Both the position numbers and the translations under genes were made by a program. Source: Bisporella sp. PMI_857 (lineage: Eukaryota; Ascomycota; Leotiomycetes; Helotiales; Helotiaceae). Taken from it: a stretch of 64,000 nucleotides of DNA. Location of the stretch: positions 62,001 to 126,000 of the forward strand of contig JAJSPD010000074.1 of assembly GCA_021307315.1 (NCBI GenBank). Direction: 5' to 3'. Below the pieces are notes generated by a model. It saw only the letters and a program-made list of their open reading frames with translations, did no database searches and had not been told where the DNA came from. Shown piece after piece: positions 47,579 to 58,158 of the stretch (positions are counted from its first letter, which is position 1; each line of letters starts with the position of its first letter).

Positions 47579-50055
47579 TCACCAGCCTCCGCTATCCAAG
47601 TTCGTGGTGAACATACTACCATCATCAAATGTGATCACCCTATCCATGTTGATGAATTGCTGATCAAAGGGCATCTTGAGCAGGACGTTGAAATCTGACG
47701 CTTCAATACTGTCTGGCAAGTCTACAAGTGTTCCTGGAGAGGAAATTGGCTGAGGTATCGAGACCGGAATCTGCATACCTATGTCCGAAAGCCTGTTTTC
47801 TGCTGTGGTGGTGGGGCTATAGCGTAACTGGCCATTAGAATTCTCTGCTTGTTCTCGTCGCTGATTCGGTGCCGTGCGATTCTCGGCCAAGATTTCTTGT
47901 CGAAGACGGTTGTTTAGCGGTGGTGCGAGGCTGTGATGGTTGATTTCTTGTGTATATCCAACGACATCAACTCGGTAATTTCCATCCTTACTGCACAGCT
48001 CGTGGTACTCTCGTAGTTTCAAAGCATACTTAGCTGCCAAGTCTGAAGACTGTCCCAGTCTATGACCACCACTAGTCCAACGACGAGAGGTTTCCTCCAG
48101 ACTTTGTACCAAGGACCAGAATTCATCTGGGAGTTGATTCCCGGCACAGTATCTCCAATGCACTAGCATGATCCGAGAGGCCACAAAGATGCAAAAAGCA
48201 TACTGACTAGCAAGAGGCAGGCTTCTAGGTGTACACCTTAGGTAGTTATTCGTGATAGTAGCAATTTCTACGGCGGCCGACATGCAAGTTTCAGCGCTCC
48301 AAGAGCTGGGCAGTCTATTCCTAAACTCCCAGCTGAGTGGAGGATATGCAATCAGTTGATGGAGCAGTATCATTGATGCGTTATGCGTGACGTGCGCAAG
48401 GGTAAGATTAGGATCCATCCTTGTAGTTTGGCTCTCCATGTTGGCTTTCCACTTATGCGGCAACAGCATTTTCCAATGCACGAGACGTAGATCCAGCTCC
48501 TTGAATCGTATTAGCCATGAATTAATCTCCTTCTGATCGCGGAGGTTGATTTTTTGTTGAAGGAAGTAGCTCGTAATACGACTCATGGATTCTGTAGCCT
48601 CGATGCAATAGGCAAACGCACCCACTGTCGACATATCGAGAGCGCCTGGTGCGCCGCTGGGTGACGTTCCATCTGGCTGATTTTGGATGTCTGTGTCAAT
48701 AGTTGGCTGACATCCTGAGGATTGGAAATGAGATGGAATAAATGCTATTGAGTTTCCAATGCGGGCGGCCGATTTATTCCAGATTCCGAAATAGGGTGTT
48801 ACAACAGGTTGTTGTTTTCGCCAGAGGATTCCATCGCAGGGCAACCGACGTTGAACATCATCAGAAGTTAAGCTTGTGTTCCATCCCATCATAACAGAGC
48901 AAACCCTATCAAGCTTGAAAACGTTCCAGAAGACACGACGCCTCTCCTCCAGCTCTGTCCAGTCCTGGGTTTCATTCAATGATGTGAAAGGTTGGAATAG
49001 TGGCTGCGTATCACTCTCATCATGTTCCACCGTGAGCTGCAAGTATTCAACAGTTCGAGTGAGCGAACCAATGATTGACCAGGCATTTTCTGCATTGCCA
49101 TCGCCAATCTAGACGTGTTGTCAGCTCGTGTTCCTTGTCCAGTCACGGAGACTTACGTCGCTAAATGCAACAATGATTAGTGCTTGCAGGTTTTCCACGG
49201 CGAGAGAGTCCATAGCTGTTGATATTACCCACTTTCTAGTGCGCCTGGAGGGCCACATTGATGAACTGGTGTCGTTGATGAATTTAGAGGTTGACATAGT
49301 CATGGCATGCACAAGGACAGTTAACTTTTCATACTCCCTGTCGTTGGCGAGTCGCTCTTGAAACCTGGCCCGGTGAATCATGGGAATCCATGGATGTATA
49401 TGGCTAAAGTATGTATCAATAATAGCCTCAAGAGCATTTTGGTCTGGCAGTGGTGGACGCTCGCCTCCCTCAGAATCATTTGACTCTGACAATTCGCTCT
49501 CTTCCCTTCGACGCTTTCTTCTATTACTAATCGCTATACCCGGGAAATGAGACACCCGTCGATGACTTGCATTACTAACTAGCTTTGGAAGCTGTTCCGC
49601 TAACAACTGTAATATGTCGTAAGCGGCTGTCTCACGGCACAGGTTAGGATTGTGATCATTTCGGATGGAGCTGGCTTCGATGTCCTCTCGGCTACGGACA
49701 AGCTGCTCCAAAGCATCTGTAAAACCTCAGCTCTTGAATAGAAGGCAGACGACCCGCAGCTGATACCTAATCTCCTATGGACATTCTCCACTGCCCCAGA
49801 CTTGATTCCTGGCTTTGATCTTTTGGGCTCATAAACACAATCGACAGCTATCAACTTCACGTGAGCGATACATTACAAGCCCAAAAGAAGAACAGAAAAT
49901 ATACCCGTCTTTCGGCAATGCTGGCATGCCGGCCGGTCCCGTGTGCATCGAAGCTTTGCTCGCCGACACCCGTTGCATGCGAGGGCTGAGGCTGAAAGTT
50001 CAGGAGGCTCGCATGGCGTGGAGTCATCCCGAGCCGCATCTACGTTGATTGACAT
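47579..50055 (-). CDS. Zn2Cys6 transcription factor with fungal_trans domain, candidate cluster regulator
   Basis: Four exons (50055-49905, 49847-49767, 49716-49157, 49108-47579) with introns of 57, 50 and 48 bp give 773 residues. The zinc cluster is ACNGCRRAKLRCTRDRPAC then QHCRKT, with the last Cys (AVDCVYEP) supplied by exon 2. A linker KRSKPGIKSGAVENVHRRLDALEQLV (helical, coiled-coil-like dimerisation region) follows. The middle homology domain starts near residue 195 (LEAIIDTYFSHIHPWIPMIHRARF) and runs through LEERRRVFWNVFKLDRVCSVMMGW, the family signature. The C-terminal 150 residues are Gln/Ser-rich. Its stop codon is 66 bp from that of GH88 in convergent layout. Gene order suggests it controls the DUF2264, transporter and GH88 genes. 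It is nuclear and probably binds CGG repeats. Confidence 0.95.
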
Positions 50056-51723
50056 GCTTCGTCCAGCCTTTGGTCCAAGGAACCATGCATGTGGTGCTGG
50101 TCTGTAAGTTGCGACCCCAGATTTCGTTCTATATATGACTCCTTTATAAATACCCCGCACTCCGGTCCTATTGACCCGAATACCGAGCAGAACCTGCCCT
50201 CAACCTCACGGACTTCAAGACTACACGTGGAAAATCATTGTATTAATATGCTGAACTGACACCCTTTCTGCGGCATCTTCTTGACTCTTGGAGGAGTGCT
50301 TTGAACGCGGTTTATTGTATCCGGTTAACCTGTCTTGGAAGCCCTTGTTTCCTTTAAGCTGTTTTCCCTGACACCTCAAGCGTGTCGGAGCTGGGATAGT
50401 GGAAGGATTACTTTGGTGAGTGGACCGTTCATATACTCCTCCTGCGATGCCTGATCAGCCAATTGGACGATGGAATCTCAACGGTCCTATGACAGCCAAC
50501 AATTTCGATTTCTTGAGGGTGAACATTACCTTCCATTGCAGCAAACTCATTTCTTGACAGTGTAATGAGCTTACCAGCGCCATAAACTCACAGAGTGTTC
50601 TAGTGATATGGAGACGCTAAATCAGCATACAATATAGCTCTTCGAAACGCTTCTTCCTGATCGAGAAGCGTAATTCGACAGATGCTACGGGGTTAGACCA
50701 TGAGAAGACCTTATTGCTGCATTTAGCCAGCATACAATGGAATGACGGTCAGTCTGCCATTTTCTCAAACCGGTTTCTAGCGATCGTTCCTTTTAAGGGG
50801 CATCATTTGTGTCAAAAAGCGTCGACGGGAATCTTTGTCTCACGGTAGCTCGAAACAAAGTGTGTAATAACTTGGGGGCTGATTTACCTTTGGCGGTAGC
50901 GGAGAGGACATATCCACGGCACCGCCACCATGGCATACCGACTGAAAGCTAGTTTGACATGCTCTTCGAGTAAAGCATAAATGGCAAAGGCCGCCAAGTT
51001 CCCGTCGCTGGGCAGATCCCGTCCTAGCCTTAGGAAGACAGACCATTGCATTGGCACCTGGATAGTTTCAAGTTGTAGCGAGTACCCTACTCAGCATCTG
51101 ATTGACCATGACAGCGCTTCTCCCTTGGTCATTTGGCTCCATCGCCTTGACCCTGAGTTGACCTGGACATGCTTTTCATTTCTTAGTTGGAAGTGATTGT
51201 ATCGCTTACTATTGCGCTTGGTCTTTTTTTTTTTTTCTTTCGTAGTGGTGGATAGTGGGTAGATCTCCATTCATACGGGGGGTTGAAACCCTGCAGAGCA
51301 GAAGCGAGAGAGTGTGTGTGTGCAAGGCACGCGGGGAATCTTTTCTGGGGAGCAGCCGACCTGAAAGGGGGGACCTCTACCCCTTGACCCCGCATCTTCT
51401 GACGGGGGTTGGAATGGGTTACCATTGGACACTTATCACTCCACGGTTCGGTCCACAGGCTTTCATTCTTTCCATGTGAAAGCCGGTGGAAAAAGCAGGC
51501 TGCTGATCCATACCTCAAAGCCAATTTTGGGGCAATCAAACCCCCACTATATCGGTCTTTGTAAGTTGCGACAAGGGAGGATATTTACCCCGGTTCAGTA
51601 CACAAATACCACCCCATCATGCCATTCCTCTTTCATGATACTGGTTTATGGTGTTTCTTATGGCTAATACTTTCTTGACCAAAGCCCCAAAACAAAATCA
51701 AAGCGTGACATAATTTGCCGATC
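50056..51723. other. 1.7-kb intergenic region between the regulator and the P450
   Basis: No gene is supported. It carries the two divergent promoters. A T-rich tract lies at about 51225-51240. Minus-strand frames near 51183-51539 have no domain. Confidence 0.5.
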
Positions 51724-53413
51724 ATGATTGAAGAGATTCTCAAGACGGTATCCCCCACAGTTCTAGGCCTGCTTTTACTCGGCAGTCTGGTGCTCTTCAA
51801 AATCATACAGTGGACTGAAAAAGAACTGCGGATCCGACGTCTGGGAGGCCATGGAGCGTATGTTGATTCATGGCTACCGTTTGGTTTGTGGCTTTTGCTC
51901 CATCCCTACCATAGCCAGAGTTCTCTGACACCATCTAGACATCGACTTCCTCTACCAAGCAGTCAATGCGACCAGAAAGCATCAAAACCTTCCCCAGTGG
52001 CTCGCGCTGTTTGAACGTAGCGGTCGATGGACGGTCGAAGCCAACCCGGCTGGACAACGCGTCATTATCACCACGGATCCAGAGAACATCAAAGCCATTC
52101 TTGCGACGCAATTTGGCGATTATGGAAAGGGGGAACCGTTCCATAAGGATTGGCAAGATTTCTTAGGTGACAGCATCTTCACTACAGACCTGGATCAGTG
52201 GCACCAGTCAAGACAATTGATCCGGCCGATGTTCATAAAGGACCGTGTATCTGATTTGCACGTATTTGAGACGCATACCCAAGCCCTACTGCGTGAGATG
52301 GCAAGAAGTAGGGAAATTGACGTATCGGACCTGTTCTTCAGATATACGTTGGATGCTGCAACACACTTTTTGCTAGGCCGCAGCGTAGACAGTTTGAATA
52401 CACCAGAGCAGGAATTCGCAACTGCCTTTGCTGAGGTGCAACGCTTGCAAAATCTCATTGCCAGATCTGGGTATGTATTCTAGTCATATAATTGTACTTG
52501 CTCTGACAAGTATCAAGACCACTAAACTGGATGATACCGAGAGGTGGGTTCAAAAAGGAGCTCAGAGTTATCGATGCATTCGTCGCTCAGTTCATTGAGC
52601 ACGCGCTTAATCTTTCCCCCGCGGAGCTCGAGTCGAAAACGAAATCTGAGGAAGGTTTTACATTCCTCCATTCTCTAGCGTCTTTCACGCGGGACCGAAA
52701 AGTTCTACGCGATCAGCTCGTGGCTGTCCTGCTGGCAGGAAGAGACACAACTGCCTGCGGCTTGTCCTGGATCTTTTACGAGCTGGCTCGACATCCTGAA
52801 ATTGTCCAAAGGCTGCAGGAAGAGATCATCGATCAGGTCGGCTTGGAACGCATGCCGACCTATGCTGACCTGAAGTCTATGAGGTACCTCAACGTAAGCC
52901 GTTCCACATCCTAACGTCTAGGTGTAAAATACGCTGACAATTCTCCAGAATGTAATCAATGAAGCTCTCAGGATGTATCCACTCGTCCCCTTCAATGTCC
53001 GCCTTGCCTTGAAAGACTGCACACTTCCTCGTGGCGGTGGTCCAGATGGACTTTCCCCCATAGGGATCCTCAAAAATGACAATATTGCCTACTCAACCCT
53101 GATCATGCAGCGACGGGTAGATCTTTATCCTCCTGGCTCTGAGCCAGAAAAGTTCAAGCCAGAAAGATGGGAAACCTGGCAGCCACGACCATGGCAGTAT
53201 ATACCGTTCAACGGCGGACCAAGGATATGCATCGGGCAGCAATTTGCGCTGACGGAGATGGGATACACGATCGTAAGAATCTTCCAGAGATTTGACAAGG
53301 TAGAGAACTTCATGGGACCGGTGGATGGAGGAAATCCTGTGCTGAAGGCGGAGATTGTATTGCAGCCGGGGCAGGGGGTCAGAGTGGGCTTCCGTGAGAG
53401 ACAGAAACAGTAA
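51724..53413 (+). CDS. Cytochrome P450, CYP52-like alkane/fatty-acid hydroxylase
   Basis: Four exons (51724-51883, 51939-52470, 52518-52893, 52949-53413) with introns of 55, 47 and 55 bp give 510 residues in frame. An N-terminal membrane anchor (VLGLLLLGSLVLFKIIQW) places it on the ER. All P450 marks are present: the I-helix oxygen-binding AGRDTT in VAVLLAGRDTTACGLSW, the K-helix NVINEALRMYPLVPFNVR (ExxR), KFKPERWE, and the haem loop FNGGPRICIGQQFALTE with the Cys ligand. KGEPFHKDWQDFLGDSIFTTDLDQWHQSR and RPMFIKDRVSDL resemble the CYP52 clan, whose known members hydroxylate the ends of alkanes and fatty acids. The substrate here is not determined. It lies 1.7 kb beyond the cluster regulator, divergent from it; I do not count it as a cluster member without further support. 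Confidence 0.96.
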
Positions 53414-53981
53414 ATTATCTAGCCGTAAATAATGAACGCATATGTACCTTCTTTTTCGCTTGATATGTATGCTCTCCAAAGGTCTCTCCACTCGAACCTG
53501 GGTCTATATCCGTTCCCGGCACTAAACCTAAGTAGGAGTAGATCTGCCAAGACTACAGAATGACCACATCCAAAGAGTTATCCACAATCCTTGACGTCCA
53601 TCGCTCATTTCCTCAACTTATGAAGTCTTCGTACTCTTAAATATAAGGATGAGTAATACTAAAAACTGCCGGACATTTTTTCAATCGGAATTACTCCTTT
53701 TTGTCGGCTAAATTCACTCAACAGGCTGGCGAAATTATTGATAAATGCGCCGATGCTAAACAAAACAGTCTGCTACCTAGTATCAGCACCTGTAAACATG
53801 TCAAAGTTCACTATTTCAGCTGCTATTTTGCCACCCGAATGTCGATGAAGCCTGGTTCAATTATACTCCACGATTTATCCTATCTCTACCTACTAAAGCG
53901 ACGGCGTAAACAGCCGTCTGTGCATCGCATTAAGGCTAATGATAAGTCAATAATCAATTGAAGAAGAGATCGAAGCAATTA
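53414..53981. other. Intergenic region between the P450 and the pogo-like element
   Basis: AT-rich sequence with no gene seen. It holds the 3' end of the P450 transcript. Confidence 0.5.
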
Positions 53982-54735
53982 CAGTCAAACCTGTTTATAT
54001 CGGAATCATCGGTTCCACGCCTGTATTCCGATATATAGAGGTTTCCGATGTAACCAGGTATCATGTAAGCAAGATTATATTGATTCCTAGAAGCTATTCC
54101 CAGTAGTAAATACACCAAATACTCGTATAAGCAATCTTTTAATAAAGGCCACATTCCTGAGCGTCTACGAGCTTTTCCTTTTCTTGCTTTAATAGTCGAA
54201 TTATCAAGGAACTTGTATTTGTCGAATATATAATCTGAAGCGCTAAATGAAGTCAAAAACCACCCGTACTTTTTTCCTACTATATACTACAATCTTTAAG
54301 GGTTTTACGGCCGTAGAGTCCGTTCTTTAAGTAATTGGAGTCAAAATACCATGCACGTAAACTGTATTTCTCTTTATTAGAAAGACTATAGCGCGGCTTT
54401 TTCTTTTCTAGTTGTGGTTGAATTGGGATCCCTCGAAGAATACGTACGCGATTTCTACGAGTAGGCATTTTAATAGAAAGCAAGAAGAGTGAAAATGAGT
54501 CGAAATACAATTCCCGAAGATTACTACTTATAAAGATATTTACTAATTTTGAATTTGGTACTATGGCCCCACCAAAACTTTATATCGGAATACACCCAAA
54601 ATTCTTGTACCTCACTCCGATCCCGAAATAAAGAGGATTCCGGTATGCCCAGCCAAAAATCGAGCGTTCCAGGCCTCCCTTCCGACGTAAGGAGGTTTCC
54701 GATATAAGGAGTTCCGATATAAACAAGTTTGACTG
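53982..54735 (-). mobile_element. 754-bp pogo-like (Tc1/mariner superfamily) DNA element, internally deleted
   Basis: Terminal inverted repeats of 24 bp (CAGTCAAACCTGTTTATATC... against the same with one mismatch) are flanked by TA on both sides (53980-53981 and 54736-54737). Additional TATATCGGAA copies are subterminal. The interior encodes only the N-terminal part of a CENP-B-like transposase; the DDE catalytic domain is missing. A full pogo-like element is usually 1.5-2.5 kb, so this copy has lost its 3' half. It cannot move by itself. Confidence 0.9.
54090..54468 (-). pseudogene. N-terminal fragment of a pogo-like transposase
   Basis: Starting at ATG 54468, MPTRRNRVRILRGIPIQPQL is followed by a helix-turn-helix segment (YSLSNKEKYSLRAWYF) and GRKTLKDCSI. 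Then come two adjacent TAG codons, after which the same frame continues with EKKYGWFLTSFSASDYIFD, KYKFLDNSTIKARKGKA and RRRSGMWPLLKDCLYEY. This order is the paired HTH region of pogo/Fot1-type transposases (psq-like plus CENP-B-like WP-LE-LFEW block). The TAG TAG pair sits where family members have a Trp-Phe-Glu stretch, so it fits G-to-A or C-to-T decay. Confidence 0.8.
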
Positions 54736-55442
54736 TACTTCCATCTAACTTTCATTTCTAATTATTCTGGGGCATATATCTTAATCTAGCGCATAAATCA
54801 GCATTCTGTAATAGATGCTGTTTGCAGTAGCATATCTCTTTACTACCACATCAATAGGGTATTGCACGCATCCCCGTTCATGCGCGGCATCCATCCTGAG
54901 CTTGCGCACCAATCAAAATTTAATGTTGAATACTACCCCCAGCTCAGTGATCACGTGGGGATGCAGTGTCTTAAAATTTGGGGCGAATTCATGATACGGC
55001 CAGTCGCGGGCCAGGCCAGAGGTCAAACACGATACATAGCAGCAACTTTCTCCGAGATAATATGGCGAGGCAACCAATTTGGATTTCCCAAGACGCAATG
55101 ACACGTGAGCCAGATTAGAGTCAGTTGCTGGTTTAGACTAATATAAGCCAAATTCTACCCTGCTGCTTTGAAGCTTGATACACAAATTATTTACACTCAT
55201 CCTGCACATAAATATTTGCGGTTCTTGCTAGGAAGGAGATGACAGCCATAGATTAGGCTCATATCAATTTAGAGGTTTCTGATGACGAGATAGCTGGGGG
55301 GGTGTCCTTTATGACCAAGCAGAATCGAAAAACGGCTCTGAGGATTCTGATTCTGAGGGCGGCACTAGAGGAAGATGATGCAAAGAGTAGAACATCTACA
55401 ATCCAGGATTCTGAAGACCGATCTGAATCGGACTAGGCTTAA
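54736..55442. other. AT-rich region, possibly the head of the ankyrin/SPRY relic
   Basis: No intact gene. From about 55280 a frame reads EVSDDEIAGG and TKQNRKTALRI before stops. It may belong to the upstream part of the following relic, whose N-terminal NACHT part is not present. Confidence 0.4.
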
Positions 55443-58158
55443 ATGCCACTTCCTACTCTAGAAGACTACGATTATGACGATGAATCTGATGAAGATGACC
55501 GCACTAATTCACGTTATGAGATGGAACTTTGGTGGTATCACTATTGCGAGGCTGATAAGTTGTTAACATCGGACAAAAAGCACAGTGGTAGCGATTGGAA
55601 GGCCTTCACGATGGAGGTGAACAACTTTGTTGGCAACGCCTCAGGTGCTCGCCGCTTGGAAGAATAAATATATCCCTTATAACAAACAAGGCAGCGAGCC
55701 TCTTCATGTTGCAGCTTTCTTCGGGCTGGTGAACTTAGCTGAAGACCTTTTATCACAGGATGCGAGTGTTGATGCGGTTTTTCCTTCTGGATTTACGCCA
55801 CTCCATTTCATTACTGGATGTAGTTTGATGCATACTTCAATTGCATCCAGGTGCTTTTGCGCTAAGGAGCATCCTGCTCACTTATAGGCGAAGTTGGCCA
55901 TAATGTCATGTACTACTTTGCTCTGTACGGTGGCGGTCCTTTAATACTCGATCCCCCGATGGATAATGAAGAATATCCAAGTAATAAGGCGAGTATAAAC
56001 ATCGAAGACGGTTATGACGAAGCTCCACTTCACAAATTAATGTCTCGAATAAAATTTCTGGTTGAAATTTTGAGAGCATTCCTCAAACGTGGAGCTGACG
56101 TTGATGCCGAAGACAAAGATTCTGAAGGCCCTCTTTACGAAGTTGCTTTTAGAGAAACATGTAGACTCAAATAAAGTGGATAAGTACAACAGGACGCCGC
56201 TTTTCTTTGCATGCCTTTGCTCTATGGGGAGCCGGGATGCATCCAAACCAACCCAGTGAAGGAACTAGTATGGCGATATTTAGTGATATTGAGTCTCGAG
56301 TCATATGAGATCGACTTTTTGATACTACGCTAGTATTAGTATGAGATATCTCGTGGAGCGCTAGTGTTAGTATGAAACTTTGATCTCATATTATATTGGC
56401 AATATACTAAGTATTGCCAAGGCTAGCAAGCCGGGTTAAAGAGTTACTGCAAAGGTTAAAAACAAGTAGAAATAAAACTTAATTTTTTTTGGGAAAAGCT
56501 ATATTGTCGTATTATGTCACGAAGCAGCTTGCACGTCCCGCGAAAACTCGTTTTTAGTTTATAAAACCTAAAGCAACGTATGCGACATGTGTGTATTTTT
56601 ACTTGTAAAACTAGAAATCAAGCTAAATAGGCTTTCGTAGCCCAGAAAAAAATGAGTCGTACGCTCGTGAGCACGTGCGGACCCATTTCTCTGTGACATA
56701 TTACTAATTAGAAATAGCTTTACTTAAGGGTAGTATTATAGTATACTATAGTATAGTATGATATAATATAAGATTGCAAATTTTGCCGTGATACGTATGG
56801 CTATTTGAAATCTTATATTGCGTGGGGTATAGTATTCGATTTTAGGGGTCAATATATCATGATATTACTAGTTCCTTCACTGAACCAACCACTCTCATAC
56901 TACTCGAAAGGCTTCAACAAGGTAATTATAATATTGACCAGATTAATATACCAACAGAGAGTGCCTTTGAGAGGCCAGCCCATGGATTTATCAAGATTTT
57001 AGAAGAAATTTTGAGTCTCATTGATCCTAATAATATCGGTATGATTAACCGTATGGACAGCGGGAAAGGCCATACCGCCTTACATTGAGCTGCACTCCCG
57101 CGCTCATGCTGATGTAATAAATGTTTTGTGCAAAGGCAGTGCCAATCTAGCATTAAAGGATGGCCCAGGAGAAGCTGGGAAAACCGCATTTCAACTCTGT
57201 CAAGAGCAATGGGCCATTCTAGGAGGGCACGAACACGAGAATACTATATCTAAGCTACCCGACTATGACCTGACCGCGGCAGCCAAGAATAAAAGGCTTT
57301 CTCGCCATCGCAGCAGAAATGGGAAGTGTGTTGATATTGCAAAAATTACTTGATGCGAAAGTACATCCGAATGAGCCGGACCAATTACGACTGGACACCA
57401 ATGCTTCTCGCAAAGCAGTTCAACAGCACAGAGGTGGAAATTTTTCTTTCGAAGGGGCTCGCACAGATTGGAATGGCCCCCTCCAGACGGGACTACACAT
57501 ATGACTTTGAATCGATTAAAGTTTCAGATGATGAGCTTCTTCTAGAGCATCCTGGAGACCGCCGGGCTCTGTGTGACGGCAGATCATCCGGTTCCTGCCG
57601 GAGTCACAATCTGCTACTACGAGATACACATTGATGAAGGATCAGAGGTAAATGAACAAAGTCAACGTCCGAACCCGGAGCTAGCAATTGGGGTTTGCAC
57701 GTCGCCCGAAAGTTTCCTTAGATTCCCGGGATTGGTAAGCGAAAAAGCCCTAAACTCCCATAGATAGGCATATCATGGCGATGGCGGTTGCTCCTGCAGC
57801 TCTGTGGGACATATGTCTAAAGGCAAGTCCCAGAAATTTGGCCCTGGAGACACTATTGGATGCGGTGTGGACTCTGATTTACCGAAAGTTTTTTTCATCC
57901 GCAATGGCGAAAAAAATAAGTAGGTGTACGTGTTTTTTGTTTACTCATATCAAATGGAAAAGCCTCGCACTTTTTACACTTTTTTTAGGCCTAACGATAT
58001 TTATAGATGGTTTTTCTTTTGGTAATGTGACTGGCCGAATATTTCCTGTACTTGGCTTCCGTGATCGTGTCACTATTAGAACCAACCTTCGGGCCCACCT
58101 CAATGGCCAGCTGCTAAATAGTCCTGCGATAGTAGCGAAACTGCCGGAGGTGAGGTGA
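55443..58158 (+). pseudogene. Ankyrin-repeat/SPRY protein relic (C-terminal part of a NACHT-ankyrin type gene)
   Basis: Consecutive blocks in all three frames read like one protein. First is WWYHYCEADKLL (55530s), a segment that in known NACHT-ankyrin proteins precedes the repeats. Ankyrin units follow: GSEPLHVAAFFGLVNLAEDLL, PSGFTPLHFI, FLKRGADVDAEDKDSEGPLYE, VDSNKVDKYNRTPLFFACLC, and further on GKGHTALH and DVINVLCKGSANLAL. Near 57300-57480 are MGSVLILQKLLDAKVHPNE and FNSTEVEIFLSKGLAQIG. From 57570 a SPRY domain is seen: VPAGVTICYYEIHID, NPELAIGVCTSPESFLRFPG, FGPGDTIGCGVDSDLPKVFFIRNG and GRIFPVLGFRDRVTIRTN. Many stops and frameshifts, plus an inserted hAT-type element, show it is dead. Such proteins are linked with nonself recognition and signalling in fungi. 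Exact ends are uncertain. Confidence 0.8.
56254..56882. mobile_element. 629-bp hAT-type non-autonomous element with 8-bp duplication
   Basis: The ends are a 17-bp inverted repeat, CAGTGAAGGAACTAGTA, flanked by the identical octamer AACCAACC at 56246-56253 and 56883-56890. An 8-bp duplication with CAGTG ends is characteristic of hAT elements. The interior is AT-rich, has a pair of near-identical units (GCTAGTATTAGTATGA and GCTAGTGTTAGTATGA, near 56330-56372), a TATAG-rich stretch near 56735-56770, and no transposase. Confidence 0.88.

Noticed and set aside
51183..51667. Possible small gene before the P450
   Set aside because: Frames on both strands include poly-T/poly-A coding and have no conserved features; the region is better read as promoter.
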